Shown here one piece after another: positions 1 to 12,187 of a DNA stretch of 64,000 nucleotides. Location of the stretch: assembly GCA_024610705.1 (NCBI GenBank), contig JANDEH010000008.1:47648990-47712989 (forward strand), read 5' to 3'. Made by a program: the position numbers and the translations under genes. Position 1 is the first letter of the stretch. Each line of letters opens with the position of its first letter. The notes beneath the pieces are model-generated. The model was not told the origin of the DNA. It did no database searches and saw only the letters and a program-made list of their open reading frames with translations. This DNA is from Tetragnatha versicolor. Lineage: Eukaryota; Arthropoda; Arachnida; Araneae; Tetragnathidae.

Positions 1-1977
1 TCTAACTCTTAACTGTGTGAAACATCCGATGAAAAATTTATCAAAATAGTATAAAAGTAATGAAAAATTCATGTTTTAGAGAATATTTTAAAAGAAATGG
101 ACATTAAACACTGCTATACTGATAAATTACCTAACCATAATTATTTTTAATAAAAAATACACCTCCTTACATAAATTAACCCTTATTATAAACCCTTATT
201 TATTAAAAATATTGAAAGTAATTTATTGTAACTAATAATGTTTTTGGAAAAAATAATTTTGCAATAAATTAATTTTTTAATATTTAAGGTTTAAATAAAA
301 ATTCCACTTATCCATTTACATTTTCTTTAAAAATTTCAGCACAGCAAAAGTACTTGGACAACTTTTTTAGGTTTAAGAAAACAAGTAGCAAAGTCATTCC
401 CTACGTTTTCAGATTTGCAGTTTAATCTCTAAACACAGTATGAATTGAGCAATGAACTCACAGTAAAAACCCTCCACTGAACAATTAGAGAAAACAACAG
501 CTAAAATGACAATGTTGTAAAAAATTTTATAGTACACCATACTTTTGTGAACCCTTCAACCTTTTTAAAGTCACAATCCCATTCTTACTAACAATAGGAA
601 TGGTGGAAAAGTTCAGATTTTAAAATTTTGAATAAAAATTTACAAGTACACATTTTGAGTTTTAAATTACATGTAATTCACAGATATTTTAAAAGAAAAA
701 AGAAATAATACACACACTTGTTTGAATATGTAAGGTATTTTTATTTCACACATCAAAATATTTTTTTATTAACAGAACATCATTTGCTTGGCCTTTTCCT
801 TGTCCTCAAATGACTAATTCTTGACCTGTTGAGTAGAAATATTATGTATACAGGAATTGAACAATGCGTACCGGTGGCATAACCAACGGAGGTGGAAAAA
901 TGGATTGCCAATTGAAACTGTAGTAAACGTGTAATAGCCAATAGCTCAAGTTTAGTTAATTTTTTATATCAGTTTCGTCCTGATTGAGGCAAGGAAATGA
1001 GGGAGTACAAGCAAGCTATTTAACCTTTTTTAAAGATAATGCTTACTATATTGTTTTATTTAAGTTTTACTTTTTAGTATGAATCTAAAATTGTATGCTA
1101 ATATCACCTAAAAGTAAATGTTTAATTAGTCGTAAGGGATATACCGAGGCTATAAACGTATTATTTAAGTAAGGTAAAACTGCTTTTAAAACAGTGTTCG
1201 CTATTTTTAAAACATGCATATGCTGGGTTAGGTAGAAGTGATTCCTAAAAAGATTAAAACAAATAAGGGTCAGTGGTAGACCAACGCCCCTTCTAAAATA
1301 TGTAAGGGTAGTAGAAGCAGAAACACATAATTTATTTCAATACCAAGCTCGGTTTGTAAATCCTGAAAACCCACACTGGAAATATACAGTTTAGCTTATT
1401 TATAGCAGGATTTAAAATGTCCCGCAGGCTGGATCCAAAATCAGGACGAGCCAAAACCAGCCCATATATAATTTACTATAAGGACCCAAATTGGAAATTT
1501 AAGAGGGTCACCCGGTGGTACATAAAAAATTGTGGAGGGGGATAAAAAAACTTAAGTTTCGTACTTTCAGGAGGGGAATCAGTTTCGTAATTTCTTTTTT
1601 AGCATGAACATTAAACTGTACATGAGACTTGTAATGCAAATTTAATACAGAAAAACGCCAATTTTTCGAATGAAATCAATCGTGATAGCAAGTGCTTTCT
1701 TTGTTATAAATAAGAAAACATTTTACAATCATTAGAAATACACTACAAACTAAGAGAAACGAAAATTTAACTCACCACCCTTGCATAGCCGCCATGTTTG
1801 TTTTGAAGTTCGAAGGTGACGTTTTCCCGTACGAGATTTGGTTGTTTTCGGTCGACCGCAGCGCCACCTCTTCCTTGTTTTCAATGACAACCAAAAAGGG
1901 AAATTTTATGGCAACCAAGTTCTCGGACAACCAAACTTGAGCTCTCGTACGTGAAAACTCGTATGCATGGAAACCCA
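1..1977. other. AT-rich non-coding stretch
   Basis: I see no gene, RNA gene or clear terminal inverted repeat here. Open frames are short and carry no recognisable motif. The sequence is AT-rich with long A and T runs, typical of intergenic or intronic DNA in this window. Confidence 0.5.
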
Positions 1978-1983
1978 CCTAAA

Positions 1984-2897
1984 GGCCCTTTTCCATGACG
2001 CTTTTTTTCTGCGCTGAAAATCGGCACGCGGATTATGTTGGCGAGACTTTGGTTGACAAAGTTATTCCCTTTGCCGATTTTCATGCTGCCATCTATCAAA
2101 AATGTCACAAGTAATTATACACTGATAGTACAACTTTTTACAGGCACTAGATGCCCATTACTTTCGTAATATATTAATGTCTGAGGACTTATTTTGTTAA
2201 TAAATAGCTGTTTTAGATTTTTTGGAACTATTAAATGGGCCACAAAAAGTGTAATTGCAATCGGAACCTGGTGGCGAGTAGAAATATCTAGTTTAAAATA
2301 TATCGGGTTCTCCTTTCCATCTCATTCTCGTCTGGATTCCCATTCGTGTTAAAGTTTCTGAATAAGGCCCTAAAACTATTTTAGTACAAAATCTTTAAAG
2401 TAATTGCTTTTAAAGTAATAAAAAACGCTTTTCAAGATCGCGAGTGAGTGATCATGCTGCCATCTGTCAAAAGCGTCACAAGTAATTTTACACTGATAGT
2501 AAAAATTTTACAGGCACTAGATGTCCATTACTTTCGTAATATATTAATGTCTGAGGACTTATTATCGTGATAAATAACTGTTTTAGATTTTTTGGAACTA
2601 TTAAAAGTGTAATAGCAATCGGAATGCGCTTCAAAACTATCAGATCCAATATGGATGACGCTGAAAGTCTTTCAGCGCCGAGAAAAAGTCCATCCATGCC
2701 GGGCTGAAAACCAGCTTCGGCGCGCTGGTTGAATACGCCTAGCCATTGGTCCGTAGGACTCACGTGACCACTAAAAAGAGTCAACCAAATCCGCGCGTGT
2801 TCGGCGTTCGGTATGGCGATTTTTTCTCGCGCCAAGAGGTCGCCACGCCGAAAACACGCGTATTGGGCGCTGAAAATAAGTCGCATGGAAAAGCAGC
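1984..2897. mobile_element. Inverted-repeat element, degraded
   Basis: The left end (GCCCTTTTCCATGACG, then TGCGCTGAAAATCGG) is matched in inverted orientation by the right end (TTTTCAGCG.., GCATGGAAAAGC), which suggests a TIR transposon of about 0.9 kb. No transposase is readable and I found no clean target-site duplication. The interior holds a direct repeat, reported separately. The superfamily is unknown. Confidence 0.5.
2083..2625. repeat. Direct repeat of about 175 bp, two copies
   Basis: The stretches at about 2083-2264 and 2453-2625 are near-identical direct copies. Both contain ACACTGATAGTA, CAGGCACTAGATG and TTTCGTAATATATTAATG in the same order. They lie inside the inverted-repeat element at 1984-2897 and look like a local duplication or two insertions of one family. 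Confidence 0.7.
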
Positions 2898-2924
2898 TTA
2901 ATACGTAAGAACCGCGATTTTTGA

Positions 2925-3352
2925 TGACATGACTTTGAATTCGATTTTCAGGGGCAAAAACTACTACTTTAGCCTTTAAATTACACCCGAGAGAACAAGA
3001 AAGGTTAAAGCTTCTAAAATATACAAATTTGTAGCAAATGGATAAGTGTAAGGGGTTATTACCCCCTAAAAATGCAAAAAAAAAATCGTTAAAAATTATA
3101 GAGATTATTTTTGGCTATTTTTTCCTCTGCAATTCATCATTAAAGGGTCCTAACCTTTCCCCAAGAACCCAAATTTAATGAATATATGTAGCAAGGATTT
3201 TTGCTAAAAGCGGTTGAGGCATTTGAGCATCTGCTACAAATTTGTGTATTTTAGAAGCTTTAACCTTTCTTGTTCCCTCGGGTGTAATTTAAAGGCTAAA
3301 GTAATAGTTTTTGCCCCTGAAATCGAATTCAAAGTCATTAAGTCATCGAAAA
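2925..3352. mobile_element. Foldback element of about 430 bp
   Basis: The left arm (about 2925-3045, with GAATTCGATTTTCAGGGGC and AAGGTTAAAGCTTCTAAAAT) is repeated in inverted order at about 3228-3352. The spacer is about 180 bp. There is no coding capacity. It is best read as a MITE-like foldback. Confidence 0.65.
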
Positions 3353-4242
3353 ACGCAAAAAGGGGGAGGGGCTGTTTCTCGAAAATCTGAGCCCGATGGA
3401 GAAAAACGGGGATTTAGGGGGTCATTTTACATAAGAATCTGCTAGATTTGTGTGAGAAGCATTTTGACCCTACCTATTTTTTGTCGAGTAGTGTAATTTA
3501 ATCGAAATGTTTTCAAAAAATATCCAGCGAGTCTACTAATTATCATCAACCATCTTAGAGAAAAAAAAACATGCAATTAAAAAACTTTTGACATCAGTTG
3601 AATACAAGTACAAATAAGACACAATGAAATTTCAATTTCACAACACTGCTTTATTTTGCTATACAGGGTGTTTCAAAACCCGTTTCGCGGCTTTTATTTT
3701 GAACCAACGTGTCCTAGGATCACAGAAGTAAGGTCTACATTTAAGTAAGTGATCCTGGAGAATCCTTTGAGATGACTTACAGCGCCCCTAATGGAAAAAT
3801 AAAAAGTTTAAAAAATTAATTCAACAAGGGGGTAGGTGCACACTATTATGATTTTTAAAATGATGATTTTTAAGGTACATTTTTAAAAAATCTACTGAAT
3901 TAAAGTTCCCAAATTTTTTTCTGAGTATTCCCTGAACGTTTAAAGTACTTTTTTGAGAACCCCTATAATGATACTAAGTTATAAGTTGTTTGCTATAATA
4001 GACTTTGAGAAAATGTTCCTTTTAAGGTAAAAAATTCAGTTTTGAGAAAAATGGAAATTTAGTAAAAATCTTACGCATAAGTAGTGCATTAAGTATTTCC
4101 GTAAAAAATAATTAAAAATACTTCTAATCCGCGAAGAGTAATAATTTTGGTGTCGTTTGAAGCGTAAAATGTAATACTTAACGAAAATGCAAAAATTGAA
4201 AATGTGTTTTTGTTCGAAAGTTGTGCACCTACCCCTTAACAG

Positions 4243-4948
4243 CTATAGAGCTTTTCGCGATGACGTCACGACCGGTAATTTTCACGACCGTGGAGGACAA
4301 AACAATAGCATGTGTATGCACAGAGTATGCACAAACCTGTTGCTAGGCGCATACTTGTATAAAATGAAAACCTTTCTGCGAACTTAAATTTTTTCCAAAA
4401 AATTTTCTGCAAGAATTAACACATTTTTAAATCTCTCTCTCTCTAAAAAAAAAAAAACAATTATTACTGAAATACCCAAATTGGGACCATATTCATTTTT
4501 ATCCGTGCTTATATTGATACTAGTTTTTCATACTAGTGATTTTAAAACTTTTAAGTAATATACATGATTGTAATTTTTATTATAATTGGAGATTCCTAAT
4601 TACTGCTCTATCTAAAAGTGAAAAATGTAATATCTTTGATAGATCAGCAGGATTGAAAAATTTAATGAACTAGCTGATATGCCTGGCCTGCAGGGGTGGA
4701 GTTATGGCTTTAGAATTTATTTTTAAAATTTTTCAATACATTTTATACCTTATTTTACCAGGTAATAGGTATTAAAATCCATCCAGTTCTAAAGAAAAAT
4801 TTCAAAAAAAATTTTTTCATATTTTTTTGTAATTTTTCTGCAGAGGGCAAAATTTTCTGCGTTCGTGTATATTATACAAGTATGGCTAGGCGGTTGTTTG
4901 TTTGGGCTGTTGCTAGCGCCAAATCACGTGATGTGAAAAGCTCTATAG
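4243..4948. mobile_element. Nested inverted-repeat element (CTATAGAGCTTTTC ends)
   Basis: CTATAGAGCTTTTC at 4243-4256 is exactly inverted at 4935-4948. Further inward, GTTGCTAGGCGCATAC matches GTATGGCTAGGCGGTTG in inverse. The interior has an AACTAGCTGATATGCC stretch (about 4669) related to the repeats at 54870 and 56139. No coding region is seen. Confidence 0.6.
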
Positions 4949-5124
4949 GAGATAGAGCAAAAACCTCAATGAGAGTATTATTGCCACTGTTATGAAGAAC
5001 TCCCTGAAAAAAATTTCATGAAAATATCGTGAATATTCGTGGAGATATTGACATGTGAAAATAGTCGAAAATTTAAAAAGTTCGTAAATTTGAAAATTTT
5101 TCCATGTTATTGTATAGTTTAGGG

Positions 5125-7564
5125 CAGTGTTTCCCAACGTGGGGCGCACGCCCCACCGGGGGGCAATATCATTTTCTAGGGGGGCAATTTGAAAACTTTC
5201 AACCAAATTGCCCCCCAGTTGGGGCCAATCCAGGGGGAAAATTAAAAAAATCTTTTTAAAAAGAAGTTTATCAAAATCTGATCCTATTATCCTATCTGAG
5301 AATTTTATGTCTGAAATCTGGACCAGTATGTATCAAAAGCAAGTTGAAACACTGTTTTTAGAGTCTAATTTCCAAACCTTTTCTGGGGAATGACCCAAGA
5401 TCTCTTTGTTTTTAGAACGCTTATATTTGAAACTTTTTTTTACATTAGGTTCATCAGAATGCAAATCTTACCTAAAAATTTATATCCTAAATTCATGGCG
5501 TTTAGCAGCTTGGTACTTAAAAAAAGGGACTTAGGGACCAAAATTTAAAAAAAAGGGACTTTAGGGACCAACTTTTCAAAGCTGTTTTCTTTTGATAAAA
5601 CTAAATAATGAACAGTGAATTTCAATTTTTAACAGCAAAAATTTGATGACTGGAAACTTTTTCTATAATTTATTTTAATTATTTGTTTCCTTTTGCTTTT
5701 GTAATTTGCCTGCTATTAACACTTTCTCTAAAAAAAAGCTTTTAAAACCAAAGACATCAACGCGAAAAAAGGAAAATGCGATCGCGACCATCAAGTTGTT
5801 TTTTCAGCCCGCCACCGAAATTCAGAAAGCCAACTTTACAGGCAAAATTCCAGAAGCATAACTGAAAATTCGCAATGAATGAAAATTTGGAATCATTGAA
5901 ATTTCGGACTGTAATACGATTTCATCAAAATCAGTAAACACCTTAAAATAACTTAAAAGGATTTTAGAAATTAAATTTTTTTATGATAGTAAAGGTATTT
6001 TTAAAAAATCGGAAAATCAGAGGTTTTAAGGAAAAATCAGATTATTGGGGAAGAAACCAAAGAAAAAAAGATCACTACCGTGAAAATTCTAAAGAATTTA
6101 ATATTCGTTCGAGGGAAAAAAAACAGCATGGGAATGTTCTGCGCGGGGAAAATAGCGTATTACTCCGTAAAATGTGTATTAATTATTTCTTACTATTGTC
6201 TTTCAGTTTCTTACTATCGTGTGTTAAATTAAAAATTTAATCAGGTTATCAGTGGCGAAATGGTCATTGCTCTACTCATAAGAAAGAAAAGATCTTTCTT
6301 TAGAGTGAGAAAAAAAAAAACTACTATTTTACTAAGAAATGAAAGAATCCAAGAAACATAATAAATATTGAAGGTTTTTAAGGCATAGGTTTAAAAAAAG
6401 GCACGGAGTTGGCGGATATTCTCGAAGCGTAGTGGGCTACTTCCGATTCATTCCCTTTCTACCTTCCAGGAAAAATGTCTAAAAACTAAATGCTTTTTAC
6501 ATACTCCAATACTGCACACTAAAACATAATTTATTATGTGCATAAAATTTAAGTTTATTTCAAAACGGACTCAAGTTTGAGTTCAAGTTTCTGAGGTCCA
6601 AGATGAAATGGACCCCGATTTGCCGAAAAAACGATCCGGTATTGGGATTGCAAAATTCCGTTTATAGTACCGTATCGCTTAGTACGACGCTTTTATTATC
6701 CCCTTGAACGGCATACTAACGGGAATAATTGTTATTTGAAAACCAGAAATACAAAGTTAGTTTAAACACTTACCGGTGCATCCGCGAAGCGAATAATCCA
6801 GTCAATACGAAATACTGCCTAAAACAGAATCATCAGAGCAAAACAGAAACGGAACTAAAACAGAACCATCATAAGCTAGCAAACCGAAACTGGTTGAACG
6901 GCGAACGCACGTGGGATCGTCACGGTGGCAGGGACGGCGCTCGGATGTACGGACCAACTCATTCACAGATAGACGACGTCATAAAAACGAGCACGAGGAA
7001 CACTTTAAGTTTAAATTTGAGAAAAAAGGGACTTTAGGGACCAAAAGCTAAAAAAAGGGACTTTTAGGGACCTAAAAAAGTTTTAGGGACTTTTAGGGAC
7101 TTAGGGACCGACGCTAAACGCCCTGTAAATTTCCCAACTAGGGGTACCAAACTAGTTAAAAACATGCTTCCTAGAGTCAAATTTCCGAAAATTTTCCTGG
7201 GGGAGGACCCCCCAGACCCCCCTTTGTTGTTGTCGTGTGCCACTTTTGATATACCCAAGCTCCATAAGGACTCAAGGCAAAGGGGGTGCAGTTCCTGAGA
7301 AATTGAGGCCCCATTCTACCCCCCTTGGTACTTAGAACTTTATTACTCATAACTTTATTTAGTTCTTTAGCATGCAAATTCTACCTAAAAATGTTCTGAA
7401 AAGCTTCATTATACTTATTAAATATACGCATAGGGGGACGGGCTAAGAAATAATTTTGGCTCTCTCTCAAAATATATTTCTATATATGCCACTGAGACCA
7501 GGGGGCATGGAAAATTTTGAAAGGCTTTGGTGGGGCATGGACCGAAAAAGGTTGGGAAACACTG
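5125..7564. mobile_element. hAT-type element with exact 8-bp TSD
   Basis: Termini CAGTGTTTCCCAAC and GTTGGGAAACACTG are exact inverted repeats. They are flanked by the same 8 bases, GTTTAGGG, at 5117-5124 and 7565-7572. An 8-bp TSD with a CAG...CTG terminus is the hAT signature. No hAT transposase frame is readable, so this copy is non-autonomous. It carries a further nested inverted-repeat element at 5497-7122. Confidence 0.88.
5497..7122. mobile_element. Nested element with AGGGACC short repeats
   Basis: GGCGTTTAGC at 5497-5506 is inverted at 7113-7122. Just inside both ends are repeated AAAAAGGGACTTTAGGGACC blocks, three or more at the right end. The interior, including a 102-codon frame at 6729-7037, shows no known domain. 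No clear TSD was found. Confidence 0.55.
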
Positions 7565-7963
7565 GTTTAGGGTTTATAGGGTTTTTTAGTTGATTAAGGG
7601 GAAAATTTAATCAAAAAATACAAAAAACTTGCAAATTTGCGAACCTTATCTTTTTTGAGGTCTGCAAAAGTGCTATTTTCACATGCTAAATATTCACGAT
7701 ATTTTTTTATTAGTGAGTTCTTCATAACAATGGCAACAATACTCTCACTGAGGTTTTTGTTTTATCTCTCCTTTAGTTTTTAAATAACTTTTTTATTTCG
7801 ATGTGCTAGGGGTGCTGTAAGTCATCTTAATGGATTCTCCAGGGTGGTCCCTTACCTAGGGGTAGAACTTACTTCCGTGACCGTAGGCGTAGGACACATT
7901 AGTTCCAAATAAAAGTCGCGAAACGGACTTTTGAAACACCCTGCATATTGAAACTTAAGTTTG

Positions 7964-8396
7964 TTATAAAGCATCAAGCTGAAGGTAAACTTTAAAAGCA
8001 TCAGGAATGTCCAATCTTTGAATTGTTACATCATTCAGACTGTTAACTTCATTTAAACATTTCCGAATCTGAACTCTTGACAAGTGTTTTAGAGATCTAG
8101 GCTGTGAAACTTCAGGAACTGGGCAAATTGAATTTTTCATCTGAAACTCATCACAAGAATTTCTAAGAAGATCTAGCCGAGCAATGTCATGGTAAGGTTC
8201 CAATAAGTCGTAAAGTTCATTTGCTGTTATGAAGGGGTATGGTAGGGACCTCCACAATAAGCTGACTACTTTCTTGTTTTCATCTTTTACATAAATAGCA
8301 ATGAGGAGCTCCAACGCCATTTGTAAGCGCAATCCACCCATTTCCGCGCATAGCCCATCTATATCAACATAGAAAGAAAAATTCCCCTCTTCCATC
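7964..8396 (-). CDS. SOCS-box protein, last exon
   Basis: This exon encodes the C-terminal 143 residues of a predicted 317-residue protein; the upstream exon is at 17727-18247. The last ~45 residues match the SOCS-box pattern: PRSLKHLSRVQIRKCL, then IQRLDIPDAFKVYLQL. SOCS boxes bind Elongin B/C and recruit Cullin-5 ubiquitin ligases (family knowledge), so the protein may be a substrate receptor. The rest contains a conserved-looking SLLWRSLPYPF segment, but I recognise no substrate-binding domain. The exon opens after TTTCTTTCAG, a good acceptor, and the split codon (GA plus G) joins in frame with the upstream exon. Stop TAA is at 7964-7966. The 3' untranslated region runs almost at once into a transposon end at 7943. 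Confidence 0.8.
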
Positions 8397-9289
8397 CTGA
8401 AAGAAACATTTTAAGGTTAAAAAAATCCTCTAAAAAGTTTTAATACTAAAATTAGAAGCACATTTACTAACACTATTTTGTCATCAAATCCAAATTAACG
8501 TTACTTCAGTTGTTATGTAGGTAGATAGAACACTTTAAGACCTTATTGTGTTGTGATAGTGCTCTGAATATGTTTGGGAAGTGCTAGAAATGTTTTCAAA
8601 AATTAGTGATGTAAAATGTGTTTATAATCTGAAGTTATTCATTAACCATTGTTCTTGGTGACAAGGGGGAGTGAGGGGCGTTATAAGAATTATGACATAA
8701 CACATTAAAAAAACTAAACTAGACTGCAACGTTATTTGACAATGTATTTCAAGTCTTTCTCGGCTTTTATTTGGAGCCAACGTCTCCTAGGATCATGGAA
8801 GTAAGGTCTATGCCTAGATAAGTGACCTTAGACTAGCCATTGAGATGACTTAAAGCGTCCCCTGGCGGCAAAATAAGGTAATTACAAAAATCAATTAAAG
8901 AACTGAAGAAGCTAGAGCAAAATCCCCAATGAGAGTATTGTTAACAATTCCGAAAAAAATTTCATGAAAATATGACTAGGAGATATTAGAATTCAAAAAT
9001 AGCACTTTTTCAGGCCTCAAAAAAAAGAAAAAGTTCGCAAATTTTCAAAACTACAATGAGAAATTATTCCTGCTATTTTCACATGCTGATAAATCGTTGC
9101 AAATATTCACGATATTTTCAAAAAAAAATTTCGGTGAAGTTTTCATAACATTTGCAACAATGATCTCATTGATATTTTTGCTCTATCACCTTTAATTTTT
9201 AATTCATTCTTAAGATTCCTGGAGGTAAACCTTACTTCCATGAACCGTAACTGAACCATTACTTCGAATAAATGCAAGACCCTCTATAT

Positions 9290-9945
9290 CAGTGGTTCCC
9301 AACTCAAATATGTCTGCGGTCCACTTCACTTAAATTTGAACCTCCGCGGACCATCTCTTTCCCTAACTTTATCTTCAAAATTTTAACTTTTTTTCAGTGA
9401 ATTCATTCCTCATGGAGGGTCTAAAATTTTGACTTTTTTTCTGAAGTAAGGGAAACCGAGTCTTACAAATGTTTCTAAATAGAACTTAGAAAATCAAATA
9501 ATCTATTAAACTTAAAAGAAAAATTAACAATACAATAATTTTATATCTAATTATTTAAAAACATACCTTTTATAAAAGACCATTTTTATCAAGCCTTTTT
9601 ATCTATTAACCCTGGAAGGGTTCGTTCACACCTATACAAAAGTTACAAGTTCAAAAAAACAACAGTAGAAAATAGTTATTTTTCTTCTTTGTCATAACTA
9701 ACAGATAAGGTTATATATTACTAGTAGATTTAAATTACTAGTAGACTACTAGTAATTACTAGTAGATTACTAGTCTACTAGTATCTACTAGTAGATTACT
9801 AGTAGACTAGTGTGATTAGGAAAACTATTTTTTTAAAATTCCCCACACATTTTTTGGATAAGTTATTTAAAATTCTTCTCACGGACCACCTCTGAAGGCC
9901 TCACGGACCACCAGTGGTCCGCGGACCACCTGTTGGGAACCACTG
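9290..9945. mobile_element. hAT MITE with exact 8-bp TSD
   Basis: CAGTGGTTCCCAAC and GTTGGGAACCACTG are exact terminal inverted repeats. CTCTATAT is duplicated at 9282-9289 and 9946-9953. The length is 656 bp with no transposase. The GCGGTCCAC/GGACCACC blocks next to the ends are also inverted. Confidence 0.9.
9719..9811. repeat. TACTAGTAG palindromic microsatellite
   Basis: About ten overlapping ACTAGTAG/CTACTAGT units alternate in both orientations inside the hAT MITE. Every unit is self-complementary, so the block can fold into many cruciforms. It is simple-sequence expansion, not coding. Confidence 0.8.
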
Positions 9946-10127
9946 CTCTATATACATGGCCACCCAACTCCGGACGATGACGTCAAACGTGAGTGAAAAT
10001 TGCCTTGTTAAGTCTATGGAGTGACGTCAATGATGAGTGAAAGTTATGACGTTGTACGGCTGAGTTGGGAGGCCTTTATATAGAGGGTCTTGATAAAAGC
10101 CATGAAAGGAACTTTTGAAACACCCTG

Positions 10128-10803
10128 TACTCAGGAAACATCCCTGTATTTATATTGAAGTTTGACTAAGTTAAAAATTGTATAAACCTAATTCTAATTG
10201 TATAAAAAAACTAAGACAAAACAGAACAATATAATTCCCAAAAAGAATGTGAAAAGAGAAAACAACTAATCGTAAACGTTCGTGCGTCAATAGAAAAGAA
10301 ACAAAATGCAAAGAGAAAATAAAATAAAAGGAATAACATAGTTCGTACTGAAGTTTGAAGAGTAAAAGCACTTAAATTTTAAAAAAGCAGTTTAAGGACA
10401 TTCTAGGAAACTTTGATACGTTTTAAGGACCCCCTTGAACACATTTAAAACTCAATAAAATTAAAATGTTTGTAATGAGTTTTCAAGTACATTTTTGTCT
10501 CAAATGGGGTTTTAACATTAAAGAGCTTACATTCATTCTAAATATTAACATTATATACAGTTAGGGTGGTCCTTATTTGTATGGTAAAAATTTTTGGGGG
10601 AATTCCGTTGGTGACGCCCCCTAGTTTAATGTCACAATAGAATAATGTATGCAAACTTTAAGCTCATTCGGATAATAATAACACGTGCCGCAAAAGCCTT
10701 GAAGTTTCAAAAAAATACTGATTTTTTCACAAAACATCGAAAAAACCAAAGATTAAACACTCCCATCTTCTTCTTGATTTTTTATGAGAATCTAATACAG
10801 TCA
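10128..10803. other. Non-coding, one possible transposon end
   Basis: No gene is recognised. At about 10563, AGGGTGGTCCTTATTTG followed by GACGCCCCC resembles a TIR-type end, but I found no matching inverse end nearby. Confidence 0.35.
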
Positions 10804-12090
10804 GTTCCAGATTTCATTCTTCTATCACCCCTCTTTCGGTAGTAAAAATTTTTTTAAGTAAAATACATCTTGTAAAGTTGTTTTTCCTGCATTTTAAAAC
10901 AGCTAATAACTCTCTAGAACTATACACTTTAAAAACCTGTATATAAAGCCATTTTGTTTGTAATTTTATTATCTTTGTTTTGATGCGCACAACATAACTG
11001 CCTTTCTTTTTAAAAAATTTAAAAATTAAAAAAAAATGGGAAATTTTTTTTAATTCTGAAAAAAATTTTATTAAGTAAATTTGCTGTTTTTCAACTCCCA
11101 AAATAAACATTTCTGCCAAATTTCAAGTTAAAAATAAAATTTTATCATGCGGAAAAAAAATAAAAATTTTTGAAATTTTGGCAAGTCCCTTAACATTCCA
11201 TGTCATGTAATTTAACAAAAAAAAGTGATTCACTCATGGGGAATTCAAAAACTCCCTTGAGGGTGTTCATACGATTTGTACCATGCAAAAAAATCACTTA
11301 AATTTCAGAAAATACAAGTATTAGCCGATTCGGTACAAAATCTTACAGAGCTAGTTTCCAACTTAATTCACTGTGCCTAATTTTACCTGAATTTTCCTTA
11401 GAATTAAGTTTTTACGTATAATTTATATTTTATTTTATTCTTTATCATCAAATACTTTAAATTTCCTTTGACTTGACATTTTGGAAATGAAAAAATCACG
11501 TAAAAACTTAATTCTAAGGAAAATTCAGGTGAAATTAGGCACAGTGAATTAAGTTGGAAACTAGCTCCGTAAGATTTTGTACCGAATCGGCTACTAGTTG
11601 TATTTTCTGAAATTCAAGTGAATTGTTTTACATGGTACAAATCGTATGAGCACCCTCAAGGGAGTTTTTAATTCCCCATGAGTGAATCACTTTTTTTGTT
11701 AAATTACATGGAATGTTAGGAATTTCGAAAATTTTTATTTTTTTCTACATCATAAAATTTTATTTTTAACTTGAAATTTGGCAGAAATGTTTATTTTGGG
11801 AGTTGAAAAACTCTAAATTTACTTAATAAAATTTTTTTCATAATTTATTTAATTTTTTCCCATTTTTTTTAATTAAAAATTTTTTTTTAAGAAAGGCAGT
11901 TATGTTGCACATCAAAACAAAGATAATAAAATTACAAACAAAATGGCACTAATTTCAGGTTTTTAAGTTGTATAATTCTAGAGTTATTAGCTGTTTTAAA
12001 ATGCAGGAAAAACAACTTTACAAGAGTTATTTTTACTTTAAAAAATTTTTACTACCGAAAGAGGGGTGATAGAAGAATGGAATCTGGAAC
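10804..12090. repeat. 1.29 kb palindrome (arms about 600 bp)
   Basis: GTTCCAGATT at 10804 is inverted at 12081-12090, and inverted identity continues almost unbroken to the centre near 11460. Markers include ATCACCCCTCTTTCGGTAG, CATGGGGAATTCAAAAACTC and AATTTTCCTTAGAATTAAG. Arms are about 10804-11420 and 11500-12090 with a spacer of about 80 bp. The frames inside are A/T-run artefacts. This is a foldback element; the TSD is unclear. Confidence 0.85.
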
Positions 12091-12111
12091 ATCTATAATA
12101 TATAAAAATCA

Positions 12112-12143
12112 ATGTCTGTCTGTATGTATGTATGTATGTATGT
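12112..12143. repeat. TGTC/TATG microsatellite
   Basis: A short run of TGTCTG followed by five TATG units. It directly follows TATATAAAAATCAATG, a sequence often seen at retroposon 3' ends, although no element body is identified here. Confidence 0.7.
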
Positions 12144-12187
12144 CCTTTATAGTTTTAAACTTTTCGAACATAAATTAACTATTAAAC

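Larger units (their letters stand above)
3664..7943. mobile_element. TA-flanked CAGGGTG foldback with nested insertions
   Basis: The left end CAGGGTGTTTCAAAAC follows a TA, and the right end is its inverted copy (GAAACACCCTG). The right TA appears mutated to CA. Inverted homology continues inward: 3664-3830 with about 7790-7943, and 4949-5100 with about 7600-7790. The short TIR and TA flank point to a Tc1/mariner-like non-autonomous element; that is inference, since no transposase is visible. Two other elements (4243-4948 and 5125-7564) were inserted into it. It lies directly downstream of the SOCS-box exon. A related copy is at 8742-10127. Confidence 0.7.
8742..10127. mobile_element. Second CAGGGTG-family element, left end eroded
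   Basis: The right end GAAACACCCTG is followed by TA (10128-10129). The left end keeps TTTCAAGTCTTTCTCGGC but lacks the terminal CAGGGTG. Internal blocks (CCTAGGATCATGGAAGTAAGG, CAATGAGAGTATTG) match the element at 3664-7943. A small MITE (CCTCTATATACATGGCC inverted to GGCCTTTATATAGAGG) sits inside, at 9281-9289 plus 9954-10088. It is itself split by the hAT element at 9290-9945. Confidence 0.65.

Noticed and set aside
5983..6240. 85-codon plus frame
   Set aside because: It lies inside a nested inverted-repeat element, with no domain or related frame elsewhere.
9719..9811. CRISPR-like array
   Set aside because: Units are contiguous palindromes without unique spacers, and the sequence is eukaryotic.
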